Shown here: positions 1 through 6,963 of the stretch, one piece after another | Layout of the letters: each line of letters starts with the position of its first letter | Position numbering within the stretch: the first letter of the stretch is position 1 | From: Pelobacter sp. UBA6093 | Lineage (GTDB): Bacteria > Desulfobacterota > Desulfuromonadia > Desulfuromonadales > Syntrophotaleaceae | Assembly: GCA_002435955.1 (NCBI GenBank) | Contig: DIWZ01000013.1 | Coordinates: 45,708 to 59,427 of the forward strand | Length of the DNA stretch: 13,720 nucleotides | Direction of reading: 5' to 3' | Notes under the pieces: model-generated | Database searches by the model: none | Seen by the model: the letters and a program-made list of their open reading frames with translations, nothing else | Told to the model about the DNA's origin: nothing | Position numbers and translations under genes: made by a program

Positions 1-36
1 TGCAGCCGGCGCATGGATAGTCCGACAGCCTCCTAG
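1..36 (-). repeat. CTAG-ended short palindromic repeat, truncated by the window edge
   Basis: Positions 1-36 match, in the opposite orientation, the outer half of the complete palindromic element at 13442-13503: GGATAGTCCGACAGcCTCC follows a GCCGGCGCAT interior. It ends in CTAG at 33-36. Directly after it, CTAGGAGCCTCCGG could be the start of a second, degenerate copy sharing the same CTAG. The left part lies outside the window, so the full length cannot be checked. Confidence 0.8.
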
Positions 37-732
37 GAGCCTCCGGGAACCTCTTACCGTGGGGAAGGACCATTCCCAAAAAAAGCCACCGTGCTGTCAG
101 GTGTTTTCTCCGACAGAGTGTGACATGCCACAAAAATGCCGCTCTGCTTTGGGGAGGTTTGCCACACTGATGGGGATATCCGCCGGTAACGCCACGGGCA
201 AAATCTCCTGGCCGGTTTACGCCTCGGCATGCCTGCCGTGTCACGTATCGATGCGCCGCCACCCCCGCAAACCCCAAAGTTCCCGACCACGACGACATCA
301 TGCCGATCAAAACACGCATGCACCATCCGAAGTTCCCGAAATTTTTTATGCGGATTCCATCGGATTCCCTTAACTGGCACGATGGTTGCTCTTGCATAGA
401 CGGTGCGACCAAACGCGGTTTTCCACGCCAACAACCCGCGGACCCAGGCACCATGCCAGGACATCCGGCTTCCATTCTTCATAAGGGTTTGACGTTGTCA
501 TCACTTAACTCAGCAAATGATTTGTGCCCGCTGGTCAAGGAAGAGTACGAGGAGTGCTACTTCATGAAAATGACCAGCAGCGACATTCAAAATACCGTTT
601 TATTCTGCGCCGGGAATTATGCAACGTGCGTTATTTTCCGACGAAGGAGCTCCGCCCGGCAGAATGTCTGACGAGAAACTCACCACCTGTCTGCCGGTAC
701 ATCCCCCTGCTGCATCCTTTTACCAAATACAA
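37..732. other. gene-poor region, no convincing gene
   Basis: About 700 bases without a coding region I can support. The longer open frames on both strands lack a good ribosome binding site at their start and have composition unlike a real protein (scattered Arg/Pro/His/Cys, no recognisable domain). A CxxCH motif (Cys-Leu-Pro-Cys-His, 230-244, plus strand) occurs in one of them but nothing around it resembles a cytochrome. A mini-ORF at 564-671 is listed separately. I saw no riboswitch or tRNA. Confidence 0.5.
564..671 (+). CDS. possible 35-residue ORF, doubtful
   Basis: An ATG at 564 follows GAGGAG (549-554) at a 9-nt spacing, which is a good ribosome binding site, and opens a 35-codon frame ending in TGA. 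The product starts MKMTSSDIQNTVLFCAG and ends in a basic stretch (RRRSSARQ). It has no signal peptide, clear membrane segment or known motif. It could be a small gene, a degraded gene start, or chance. Only the ribosome binding site supports it. Confidence 0.2.
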   Translation: MKMTSSDIQNTVLFCAGNYATCVIFRRRSSARQNV

Positions 733-756
733 AAGGACGGCCCATTAGCCGTCCTT
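733..756 (-). terminator. hairpin terminator downstream of cheX
   Basis: Perfect 9-bp stem AAGGACGGC (733-741) with GCCGTCCTT (748-756) and a 6-nt loop. Read on the minus strand the stem is followed by TTGTATTTGG, a T-rich tail, so it fits an intrinsic terminator about 90 nt after the cheX stop codon. On the plus strand it is followed by only CTAC, so termination in that direction is weaker. Confidence 0.7.
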
Positions 757-843
757 CTACATCTGCCGTTTCCAAACTTTTTATTTTAAACCGCCGGCTT
801 CATAACCGAGTGCGGCCACCTCTCACGATGATCCCTATCAACC

Positions 844-1317
844 TCAGCCTCTTGGCATGCTGCTGGCTACTTTTATCTGCATTTCAACCACAAAGCGGCC
901 CGCAGCCAATTCGAACAGCACGGAAGTACGTTCAAACCTGCCGGTAGCCTCGCAGCTGTAGGATTGACCACACACTACCGAAGGGATCGCCAACTCGATA
1001 TCCTGACCCGGGCCAGGAATCAGGAATTTGACGCCACCTGCAACCATATTCGTCAACTCACCCACGGCATCTTTGACATCATCATCCACTGAGTTGATTT
1101 CCAATCCCAAAAAAGCATTGGTGATAGCAATGGCCACGGTGGCGGGCAAGTGAATCAACACGCTGCCCTGTAAATCACCCGCCAGGCCGATCATACCGGA
1201 TAGCATGGGCCCTTCCATGGGACCGGACTCCACCCCTTCGATGGTTTCAATATCGAGCAGCACCATGCTTGAGAATATGTCAACAACCGCTTCCTTTATG
1301 ATGTTTTTATATTCCAT
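844..1317 (-). CDS. cheX: CheX-type chemotaxis phosphatase
   Basis: Predicted cytoplasmic CheC/CheX/FliY-family protein of 157 residues, the usual length for CheX. CheX dephosphorylates phospho-CheY and so resets chemotaxis or related two-component signalling. The family signature is clear: DAVGELTNMVAGGVK, with the catalytic pair E87 and N90 of the ExxN motif, after a beta-rich N-terminal half (residues 38-57) typical of the fold. Start choice: ATG at 1317, preceded by AAGGAGA (1329-1335) at 11 nt. A GTG at 1347 would add ten residues but would place the Shine-Dalgarno inside the gene. No other chemotaxis gene is in the window, so this is a stand-alone copy; its partner response regulator is unknown. 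A terminator hairpin follows at 733-756 and a MITE-like element lies just upstream (1393-1543). Confidence 0.88.
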   Translation of the reverse strand: MEYKNIIKEAVVDIFSSMVLLDIETIEGVESGPMEGPMLSGMIGLAGDLQGSVLIHLPATVAIAITNAFLGLEINSVDDDVKDAVGELTNMVAGGVKFLIPGPGQDIELAIPSVVCGQSYSCEATGRFERTSVLFELAAGRFVVEMQIKVASSMPRG

Positions 1318-1392
1318 CCTGAATATGCTCTCCTTGGTTGATAGCACTCAAAGAAACGAGAGGCAACCCTCATTCATCAAAACAAAGCCAAA

Positions 1393-1543
1393 TTGATGCT
1401 TTCGCAAAAACTTCATGGGATGGCTAAAAAATTCATCCTGCAAGGCTTGATGTTTCTTCAGGGACGAAGGCATACCTATAGCATGTCGAGGTCCTGGAAA
1501 AATTCCGTAACGCCGCAGGGCGGACTTTTTACGCCGCCATCAA
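1393..1543. repeat. 151-bp MITE-like element with TTGATG/CATCAA ends
   Basis: The interval begins with TTGATGctttCGcaAAAActtC and ends with the reverse complement of a similar end, TTGATGgcggCGtaAAAAgtcC, giving imperfect terminal inverted repeats of about 22 bp. It holds no gene. Its right end contains GCGGACTTTTTaCGC, which recurs as GCGGACTTTTTgCGC near 9169-9183. Such small non-coding elements with GGACTTTTT-type ends are, to my recollection, common in Geobacter/Desulfuromonas-type genomes; a database search would settle that. It lies about 75 nt upstream of the cheX start, inside the likely promoter region of that gene. Confidence 0.5.
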
Positions 1544-1882
1544 CTGTGATCAGACCTACCACGAAACTCACGGTTTTGTAGATTTAGGGTATTTCCCCGG
1601 GCAAGTCAACAAGGGAATCACCCTGCACCACTCTTCTTGCCTTGGATAATGCACCATGAGCCGGCAGCAAAACCACAACCAGAAGTTCTTCCGCATAAAA
1701 TTAAACATTGCTTTTCGCTAAGAATTCAATTAATTTCATAAAGCCTGGCTATCCATGCAGTCTTAATCATGTAGAGATGCTTACTATAAGCACCTACTGC
1801 GACAATCGATCACACACCAACCTCACGCGGATGCGTGAAATGCCTTGATGGGTAAATCGGGTCAAGGAAGGAGAGATCAGAC
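1544..1882. promoter_or_regulatory. upstream region of the DUF3795 gene with two perfect small hairpins
   Basis: This 339-base gap holds no gene. It contains two exact inverted repeats: TGCTTA-CTA-TAAGCA (1778-1792) and TCACGC-GGAT-GCGTGA (1823-1838). The second ends 44 nt before the start of the DUF3795 gene, so it may form in the leader RNA or serve as an operator. An AT-rich stretch at 1697-1740 may carry the promoter, but no convincing -35/-10 pair was found. Confidence 0.4.
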
Positions 1883-2155
1883 ATGCTTGGTTATTGTGGA
1901 CGCGATTGCGAAACCTGCGAAGCCTTCCATGCTTCCGCAGACGAGGGTAATCACTGCACCGGATGCAAATCTGAAGGCCCCGACGCCAATATCTGCGGTC
2001 GGGATTGCCAGATCCGCCTGTGCGCCCGGAGCAAAAGACACGCGATCTGCGCAGACTGCAACGATTTTCCCTGCATCAAATTAAAAAACGTCTTTGACCA
2101 GACCCCGGAGGCCAGACACCAACTGTACAGGATCCTGGGCATCCCTCCTGTTTAG
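1883..2155 (+). CDS. cysteine-rich DUF3795-type protein
   Basis: A 90-residue protein with 11 cysteines, most in CxxC or CxxxC spacing: C5-C9-C12, C25-C28, C38-C42-C47, C56-C59-C64. The opening YCGRDCETCEAF followed by CTGCK resembles the DUF3795 family, small proteins presumed to bind zinc or an iron-sulfur centre through these cysteines. Function is unknown. The residue spacing could hold two metal sites; that is inference. ATG 1883 is preceded by AAGGAGA (1867-1873) at 9 nt. It stands alone, with a gap of more than 220 nt to the next gene, and no signal peptide or membrane segment is visible, so it is probably cytoplasmic. Confidence 0.75.
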   Translation: MLGYCGRDCETCEAFHASADEGNHCTGCKSEGPDANICGRDCQIRLCARSKRHAICADCNDFPCIKLKNVFDQTPEARHQLYRILGIPPV

Positions 2156-2383
2156 TGGCCGCATGCGAAAAAACCTGTTGGGATAAACAATCGATATCGA
2201 AATCAAATCCCAGGGAATCGGCGCAGAGGACTTTATCACCGCCCCTGACTCCGACATTTCCTGAAATATATTATTTAATCGTTGTCAACTCCCGAAGACT
2301 TGTGTTATCGCGTTTGAGGCGGCCGCTATACCAGCCCGCCGCTTCTGCCCGAAACACCTACCCAACCCTTGGGAGCATATTAT

Positions 2384-4093
2384 ATGGAAGGCCTGGAGCA
2401 ACGCCTGGCACAACTGGAATCCCGCCTCGCACGGGTTGAGCGGCACCTCGACCTGGCATCACCACCGCAAGCCACGGAAGAATCGTTTTTGTTCCATGCA
2501 TCAGCACCGGGCCGCGACATAAATCCTGCCCAGCTTTCCCGCCCCGCCGCGACATCCACCGCAGCTTCCACGCCAGACAGGGAACATGTCACCCCCCGCG
2601 CGGGTGGCGCCATCACCCGATTGCTCGGTTGGGGCGGAGCCCTGGCCATGGTACTGGCGGCCGCTTATCTGATCAAGTTGGCCTACGAAAGCGGTTGGCT
2701 CGCCCTTTCCGCTCAGGTGCGGATCGGCCTTGCCGTGGCCAGCGGAATGGTACTCATCGTCAGCGGACTACTGCTGCGTCGCAAAGACCGCCATTATGCA
2801 TCGCTGCTTCCGGCAGCGGGTGTTGTTATCCTGTTTTTGTCCATTTACGGTGCTCACCTCCATTACCACTTTATCGGCAGCGGCGTGGCCGGGCTTGGCG
2901 TGGCCCTGACCTGCATCATGTCTTTGTGGCTGTGCCGCATGTTCGATAGCGATCTTTACGCCCTGTTTGCCATTGTCGGCTCTTATTCGGCACCGTTCCT
3001 CATCCACGGCACCCCCCATCGGATCTGGCCGCTGATACTTTATTTTTCGGCCTGGAGTATCGGCTTCTGTCTTTTCTCCTTGCTTACCGGCCGGCGCCGC
3101 TATTACCTGCTGTCCCTTTACCTTGCCATCGTAGGGTTCGATATCATCTGGCGGCAAACTGCCCGCCACCAGTGGCAGGCAGCCCTGGGCTACCAGACTG
3201 CCCAACTCATAATCTTTGCGACCTGCGCCACGCTGTTCACACTCAGGCACAAACGCAGTCTTGATCAGCGTAGCGCCGCTATGCATCTGCCGGCCTTATT
3301 GATTTTTTACATCCTGCAGTATGCCCTGCTGCATCGCCACCTCCCGCACCTGGCACCATGGCTGGCCCTGGTCAGCGTGGCGGCCGTGGGACTATGCTAT
3401 CTGGCTCCGCGGCTGTTGCTGGGGCGGGATTTTCCGGGAGGCCGCCTGATTCTGACCTGCTACGGCAGTCTGGCGCTGGTGCATGCCGGATATCTGGAAC
3501 TGGTCCCTCCAACCTGGCGCCCATGGCTGGCGTTGCTGGCCCTGCCCGTGCTGATGGCCTGGCTGGCGGCAAGCCGGCGCAACCTTGCTACCGACTGGCC
3601 ATTTTTAGCGGCCATCGGATTACTCTGGCTGGTCAATTTCGGCCAGATCATCCGCCACGACCTGCCCGTGCCTATCCATGGACATCGAATCCTGGCTTTG
3701 CTTTATGCCGTGGAACTCTATGCAGGCTATGCACTGCTACGTAAAACCAAAGATAGCATCCGCCTTCTATCCACCGCCCTGGTGTACCTTGGCCATCTCG
3801 CAGCCATGGCAGCGGCATGGCAGATTCTGAACAGCAGCCTCGGTGTGTCCATGGCCTGGGGCCTGCTGGCGTTAATCTGCCTGGGGGTTGCCCTGAGGTT
3901 GCGGGATCGCATGCTGGGGCATTCATCCCTTTTGCTGTTCATCTTTTCAGCCCTGAAAGTGCTGCTCCACGATCTTGCCGATGCAACACCGGCGGTACGC
4001 ATCGGCTGCCTGCTGGTGGTGGGAATCACCTTCTATGCCGGCGGCTGGTTGTATCGCTACATGGAAGGGATGGCGACGCCGGAATCTTCCTGA
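2384..4093 (+). CDS. DUF2339 polytopic membrane protein
   Basis: A 569-residue inner-membrane protein. Residues 1-25 form a short heptad-like helix rich in Leu/Glu/Arg (LEQRLAQLESRLARVERHL), followed by a Pro/Ala/Thr-rich linker to about residue 75. The rest is almost continuous hydrophobic segments, roughly 14-16 by eye. The C-terminal block, LGHSSLLLF followed by LKVLLHDLADATPAVRIG, matches the conserved end of DUF2339 proteins. Those are often 700-900 residues, so this is a short member. No function is established; lack of charged catalytic residues suggests a structural or transport-like membrane role (inference). Start: ATG 2384 with GGGAG at 2371-2375 and 8-nt spacing; a TTG five codons earlier would overlap the ribosome binding site. 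It appears monocistronic. Confidence 0.8.
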   Translation: MEGLEQRLAQLESRLARVERHLDLASPPQATEESFLFHASAPGRDINPAQLSRPAATSTAASTPDREHVTPRAGGAITRLLGWGGALAMVLAAAYLIKLAYESGWLALSAQVRIGLAVASGMVLIVSGLLLRRKDRHYASLLPAAGVVILFLSIYGAHLHYHFIGSGVAGLGVALTCIMSLWLCRMFDSDLYALFAIVGSYSAPFLIHGTPHRIWPLILYFSAWSIGFCLFSLLTGRRRYYLLSLYLAIVGFDIIWRQTARHQWQAALGYQTAQLIIFATCATLFTLRHKRSLDQRSAAMHLPALLIFYILQYALLHRHLPHLAPWLALVSVAAVGLCYLAPRLLLGRDFPGGRLILTCYGSLALVHAGYLELVPPTWRPWLALLALPVLMAWLAASRRNLATDWPFLAAIGLLWLVNFGQIIRHDLPVPIHGHRILALLYAVELYAGYALLRKTKDSIRLLSTALVYLGHLAAMAAAWQILNSSLGVSMAWGLLALICLGVALRLRDRMLGHSSLLLFIFSALKVLLHDLADATPAVRIGCLLVVGITFYAGGWLYRYMEGMATPESS

Positions 4094-4222
4094 CCGACCA
4101 ACCTCTCATCCTTCAAATTCCCACCGCCACAGAGCCCCCTGCAGGCAGACAATGTCGGACCGGTTAGTAAGAAGCACCGGCCCCAGGGAGGGTTGCCATC
4201 TTCAACCAGCCCCATTGTGATC

Positions 4223-4318
4223 ACTTGAACGTACCAAGGAAGCGCGTACAAATACCTGACTACTTTAGTGGGGCAACCTACCTTTCGTTCAAGTTTTTAT
4301 ACACAAAATCCCCCCACT
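4223..4318. promoter_or_regulatory. interlocked inverted repeats upstream of the sigma-54 promoter
   Basis: ACTTGAACG (4223-4231) is repeated exactly inverted as CGTTCAAGT (4286-4294). A second pair, AGTGGGG (4267-4273) and CCCCACT (4312-4318), is interlocked with the first. They lie about 40-150 bp upstream of the -24 element at 4356. This is the distance at which sigma-54 activators (bacterial enhancer-binding proteins) usually bind paired sites, so these are candidate activator sites. The AGTGGGG/CCCCACTTTT pair could instead be a long-loop terminator for the upstream gene. Confidence 0.4.
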
Positions 4319-4355
4319 TTTGACACAACCAAGCAATTTCAACCACTTATCAACA

Positions 4356-4371
4356 TGGCAGAATTTTTGCT
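4356..4371 (+). promoter_or_regulatory. sigma-54 (RpoN) -24/-12 promoter
   Basis: TGGCAGAATTTTTGCT matches the RpoN consensus TGGCAC-G-N4-TTGCW at every consensus position except the sixth and seventh. The invariant GG (4357-4358) and GC (4369-4370) have the exact required spacing. Transcription would start near 4382 and give a leader of about 90 nt before the isoprenoid-synthase ATG at 4471. Such promoters need an ATP-driven activator; none is encoded in the window. Confidence 0.75.
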
Positions 4372-4470
4372 CCCATCGAGGTGACAGGCAGATGATTTTC
4401 CTTGCAGTCCGATGCATGCACTGCCCGGTAACGACGCACCGCCCATCATCCCAGAAACGAGGCAGAATTC

Positions 4471-5520
4471 ATGGTATGGCAAGCTTTGAACCCCCTCCCA
4501 CCCAGCAATTGGCTCGACCTGTGGGAAACAGGCCGCATCATGCAGCGCGCTTTTGCGGAGCAGCGCCAATGCATGCGTGGGATATATTCCCTGCTCGACA
4601 AAACACTCAACACCCCTCCCGACACTCCCGAAGAATTTCAGGTTTGCCTGGATGAGATCCCCGCCACTTTTTACAAACGACGCAAGAACCTGTTTTCCGC
4701 CCTGTTCCAGGCGACTTACCAGATTCTTGATATTTCTCCGGAACGCCGATTGCTGTACGGTAAACTCAATCACCTGTTCCGCATATGGGTGACCAGTGCC
4801 GACAATCTGCTTGACGATGAAAACAAGGTGGTTGTGCCCCTGTCCATGACCGGGAACTCGCGGGTCATGAACCAGGTAATAGCGATCATGGCCGCCGACC
4901 GCGCCTTGCATCGCCTGCTGGACGATGCGGTACAAAACGGCGTCATACCGTCCGACAAGGCGATCCGGCTTGGGGATCGGGCACTGCAGGTGCTGTTACC
5001 CAGCGCTGCGCAGGAAGCCTCGGAAGAAGGCGGCATCAGCCACCGCCCTGAGCCGCACTATGTGCTGAACACCATCCATGTACTCAAGACCGGATTACTC
5101 TTCCACATCCCCTTTGTCGGCCCCGAAATTGTGGACACCCACCTCGACCGGGTTCGGCTGCGCACCGTCAAAGACGCCCTGTTGCGCTTCGGTCTGGGCT
5201 GCCAGTTGCTCGACGACTTGCGGGACATGGCGCGCGATTTTGTGGAACATCGGCACAATTATGTGCTGTCGATGCTGGCCTGCGAGAATCATCCCAGTTT
5301 GATAGAATGGGAGGCCCGGAAGGTCGATCTCGACGAGCGCCTGTACCAGGAAGTGCCGCATGCCGCCCTGCCGACGTTGCGACTGGCCCTCGACATCCTG
5401 CGAGGATCTCTGGTCGCCCTGGCCAACAACGGCCTCAAACTTGGACATGGTCGCGACCGCGACATGGCCTGCTCGATGCTCAATGTCCTCGACCTGGAGG
5501 ATCTCAGTCATGCCTGTTGA
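4471..5520 (+). CDS. divergent class I isoprenoid (prenyl/terpene) synthase-like protein
   Basis: A 349-residue, mostly helical protein with two aspartate-rich motifs placed as in class I isoprenoid synthases. The first is SADNLLDDENK (D111, D115, D116, E117). The second is FGLGCQLLDDLRDMARD (Q245, D248, D249, D252). Between them KTGLLF (206-211) resembles the KT-x-LF helix of polyprenyl diphosphate synthases. These acidic residues bind Mg-diphosphate of an allylic substrate. The motifs differ from the textbook DDxxD, so substrate and product are unknown: it could condense, cyclise or otherwise act on a prenyl diphosphate. No signal peptide. ATG 4471 follows a modest ACGAGG (4457-4462). It is first in a transcript from the sigma-54 promoter at 4356 and overlaps the methyltransferase by 11 nt. 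It may be a methylated-isoprenoid or quinone-type pathway; the pairing of prenyl synthase and methyltransferase resembles the hepS-menG-hepT order of Bacillus, but the proteins are not close to those. Confidence 0.75.
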   Translation: MVWQALNPLPPSNWLDLWETGRIMQRAFAEQRQCMRGIYSLLDKTLNTPPDTPEEFQVCLDEIPATFYKRRKNLFSALFQATYQILDISPERRLLYGKLNHLFRIWVTSADNLLDDENKVVVPLSMTGNSRVMNQVIAIMAADRALHRLLDDAVQNGVIPSDKAIRLGDRALQVLLPSAAQEASEEGGISHRPEPHYVLNTIHVLKTGLLFHIPFVGPEIVDTHLDRVRLRTVKDALLRFGLGCQLLDDLRDMARDFVEHRHNYVLSMLACENHPSLIEWEARKVDLDERLYQEVPHAALPTLRLALDILRGSLVALANNGLKLGHGRDRDMACSMLNVLDLEDLSHAC

Positions 5521-6175
5521 CCGCCCTCCCGCATCTCTGAAGACCCGCGGCCGCACTCTCGATCATGCCGCATCGGTATACGACATGCTGGCTCCGATCA
5601 TGACCCTCGGTCTGGAAGGCCGTTACCGGCGTCGGGCCATCGAGCTGCTGCAACTGGGTGGACACGAAAGGGTACTCGACATCGGCTGCGGCACCGGCAT
5701 TCTGACCCGTCAACTGGCAATGGTGCTGGACGGATCGCGTTGCGATCAAGCCGTCGGTATCGACGCAGCCGCCAAAATGATCGCTGTGGCGCGCCGCAAA
5801 GCCACCGATCTTGCCAACCTGCGCTTCGAAACGGCCCTGGCCGAAAAACTGCCATACGCCGACGACAGTTTCGACGCAGTGGTATCGACTTTTTTTTACC
5901 ACCATATCGACCGCGACCTCAAAGCCCTTTCCCTGGCCGAATTGCGCAGGGTATTGAAACCCGGCGGGCGAGCAGTGATTGTCGATGTCGACACCCCGAG
6001 CTCCCTGTTCGGCAAACTTTGCGCATGGTCCGGCTACTGGCTGTTCCGGCAAGAGGAAATCCGTGAAAACATTCAGGGGCAGCTGCGCGACGCCCTGACC
6101 TGCGCCGGATTCTCGCAGGTACAGAAAGTCTCCCATCACGCCGGACATATTTCCATCTTCTATCTTGAGAATTAG
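5510..6175 (+). CDS. class I SAM-dependent methyltransferase, UbiE/MenG-like
   Basis: A 221-residue cytoplasmic methyltransferase of the Rossmann-like class I fold. Motif I is VLDIGCGTG (residues 55-63), the SAM-binding glycine loop. It is followed by the acidic VGIDAAAKMI strand end and the motif IV/post region LPYADDSFDAVVSTFFYHHI, then LRRVLKPGGRAVIVDVD. This order resembles UbiE/COQ5 and small-molecule C- or O-methyltransferases. ATG 5510 has GGAGG at 5496-5500 (9 nt) and overlaps the end of the isoprenoid synthase by 11 nt, so the two are translationally coupled and probably act on the same pathway: methylation of a prenyl diphosphate or of its product is the natural guess. A longer frame open from 5360 lies inside the upstream gene and is not used. 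A true demethylmenaquinone methyltransferase cannot be excluded. Confidence 0.88.
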   Translation: MPVDRPPASLKTRGRTLDHAASVYDMLAPIMTLGLEGRYRRRAIELLQLGGHERVLDIGCGTGILTRQLAMVLDGSRCDQAVGIDAAAKMIAVARRKATDLANLRFETALAEKLPYADDSFDAVVSTFFYHHIDRDLKALSLAELRRVLKPGGRAVIVDVDTPSSLFGKLCAWSGYWLFRQEEIRENIQGQLRDALTCAGFSQVQKVSHHAGHISIFYLEN

Positions 6176-6185
6176 GAGTTACTGC

Positions 6186-6812
6186 ATGTCACGTTTTATG
6201 GGCATTTTAGGATTTTGCTTGAGTTTATGGTTGGTTGCATCTCCGGCGATAGCCGCCCCGAGCGAAGCTCAGCTTGCCGCATCGGCACAAAACTATTTTG
6301 CCGGCCTGTTTGAAAACCTTTCCACGGCCGCCGGCCAGCACCCGACCCCCGACACCTTCCGTTCCATCATGAAACCACTGGTAGCGGATATAGACGGTTT
6401 GTACGGTGCCACATTGATCGATGACCAATTCATCATTCGTCAAGTCTATTTTTCGCGAAATTTCCTGGCCCGCGGTTTCGACCTGAAAAAAGTCGAGGAA
6501 CTCGAGTATTTCTGGGATCGGATGCGTACCGCGCCCTCTGCCCAGCTAAGCGAACCGGGGCACGGTTCCGTGCTGCAACCCCGACTGATCGCCATGCGCA
6601 GCCCGATCATTCGGGATGGCGTCCTGACCGGCGTCGTGTCTCTCATGGTGCGCACCGAAGCCTTTTTGAAAGCGACCGGCCTGGACCGGTGCCAGGCTTA
6701 CCGCATTACCTGTCGCGGCAAGGTGGCCGAAAGCCAGGGAGAGCTGGGCAACAGCCCCCATCGTGTGCAACTGAACCTGCCCGCGACAAACTGGCTTATC
6801 GAGTACCGCTAG
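6186..6812 (+). CDS. exported Cache/PDC-like protein
   Basis: A 208-residue protein with a clear Sec signal peptide (MSRFMGILGF-core, cleavage likely after AIA at residue 23). No other membrane segment is present, so it should be a free periplasmic protein. The middle, with DGLYGATLIDDQFIIRQVYF and RSPIIRDGVLTGVVSLMV, has the strand pattern of a Cache/PDC ligand-sensing domain as found in chemoreceptors and kinases, but no signalling domain is attached. C169 and C176 could form a disulfide. ATG 6186 follows TAGGAG (6173-6178) at 7 nt and starts 10 nt after the methyltransferase stop, so it is the third gene of that operon. A soluble sensor or carrier for the pathway product is plausible but unproven. 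Its stop TAG (6810-6812) lies inside a CTAG-ended repeat remnant. Confidence 0.6.
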   Translation: MSRFMGILGFCLSLWLVASPAIAAPSEAQLAASAQNYFAGLFENLSTAAGQHPTPDTFRSIMKPLVADIDGLYGATLIDDQFIIRQVYFSRNFLARGFDLKKVEELEYFWDRMRTAPSAQLSEPGHGSVLQPRLIAMRSPIIRDGVLTGVVSLMVRTEAFLKATGLDRCQAYRITCRGKVAESQGELGNSPHRVQLNLPATNWLIEYR

Positions 6813-6835
6813 GAAATTGTCGGTCTATATGCGCC
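6809..6835 (-). repeat. degenerate CTAG-ended short palindromic repeat overlapping a stop codon
   Basis: CTAGGAaatTGTCGGtCTAT followed by ATGCGCC matches, apart from a few changes and a 2-nt deletion, one end of the repeat at 13442-13503 (CTGTCGGACTATCCATGCGCC). The CTAG at 6809-6812 contains the TAG stop of the upstream gene. Only one half is recognisable. Confidence 0.6.
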
Positions 6836-6901
6836 ACCCTCACGCCGCCTCTTTCCCCTTGACAGCCCCGCCTTAATCGCGCAAGCTTTCCCTCCGACGC
6901 A

Positions 6902-6939
6902 CCGGTGGCATGTCAGCATCAGAATCCAGCCGGTGGCAT
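6902..6939. promoter_or_regulatory. direct repeat CCGGTGGCAT x2 upstream of the DUF1847 gene
   Basis: CCGGTGGCAT occurs at 6902-6911 and again at 6930-6939, a 28-bp period, in the short gap before the DUF1847 gene. It is a candidate binding site for a regulator of that gene. A TTGACA hexamer at 6859-6864 sits upstream but lacks a good -10 partner. Confidence 0.35.
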
Positions 6940-6963
6940 AACTTCATGTCTCGGAGGAATTGT

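Noticed and set aside
230..244. CxxCH haem-binding motif in a plus-strand frame
   Set aside because: The surrounding residues show no signal peptide, axial ligand or cytochrome-like fold, so one CxxCH is likely chance.
54..482. 142-codon open frame on the minus strand at the start of the window
   Set aside because: No ribosome binding site at its start, no recognisable domain, and odd composition; overlapping plus-strand frames are equally long.
1393..1581. 62-codon plus-strand frame upstream of the DUF3795 gene
   Set aside because: It lies almost wholly within the TTGATG-ended repeat element and lacks a ribosome binding site.
4339..4935. 198-codon open frame antisense to the isoprenoid synthase
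   Set aside because: It overlaps the sigma-54 promoter and a motif-bearing gene on the other strand; no protein family likeness.
6859..6887. TTGACA hexamer as sigma-70 promoter for the DUF1847 gene
   Set aside because: At 16-18 nt spacing the -10 position reads CAAGCT-like sequence, too far from TATAAT.
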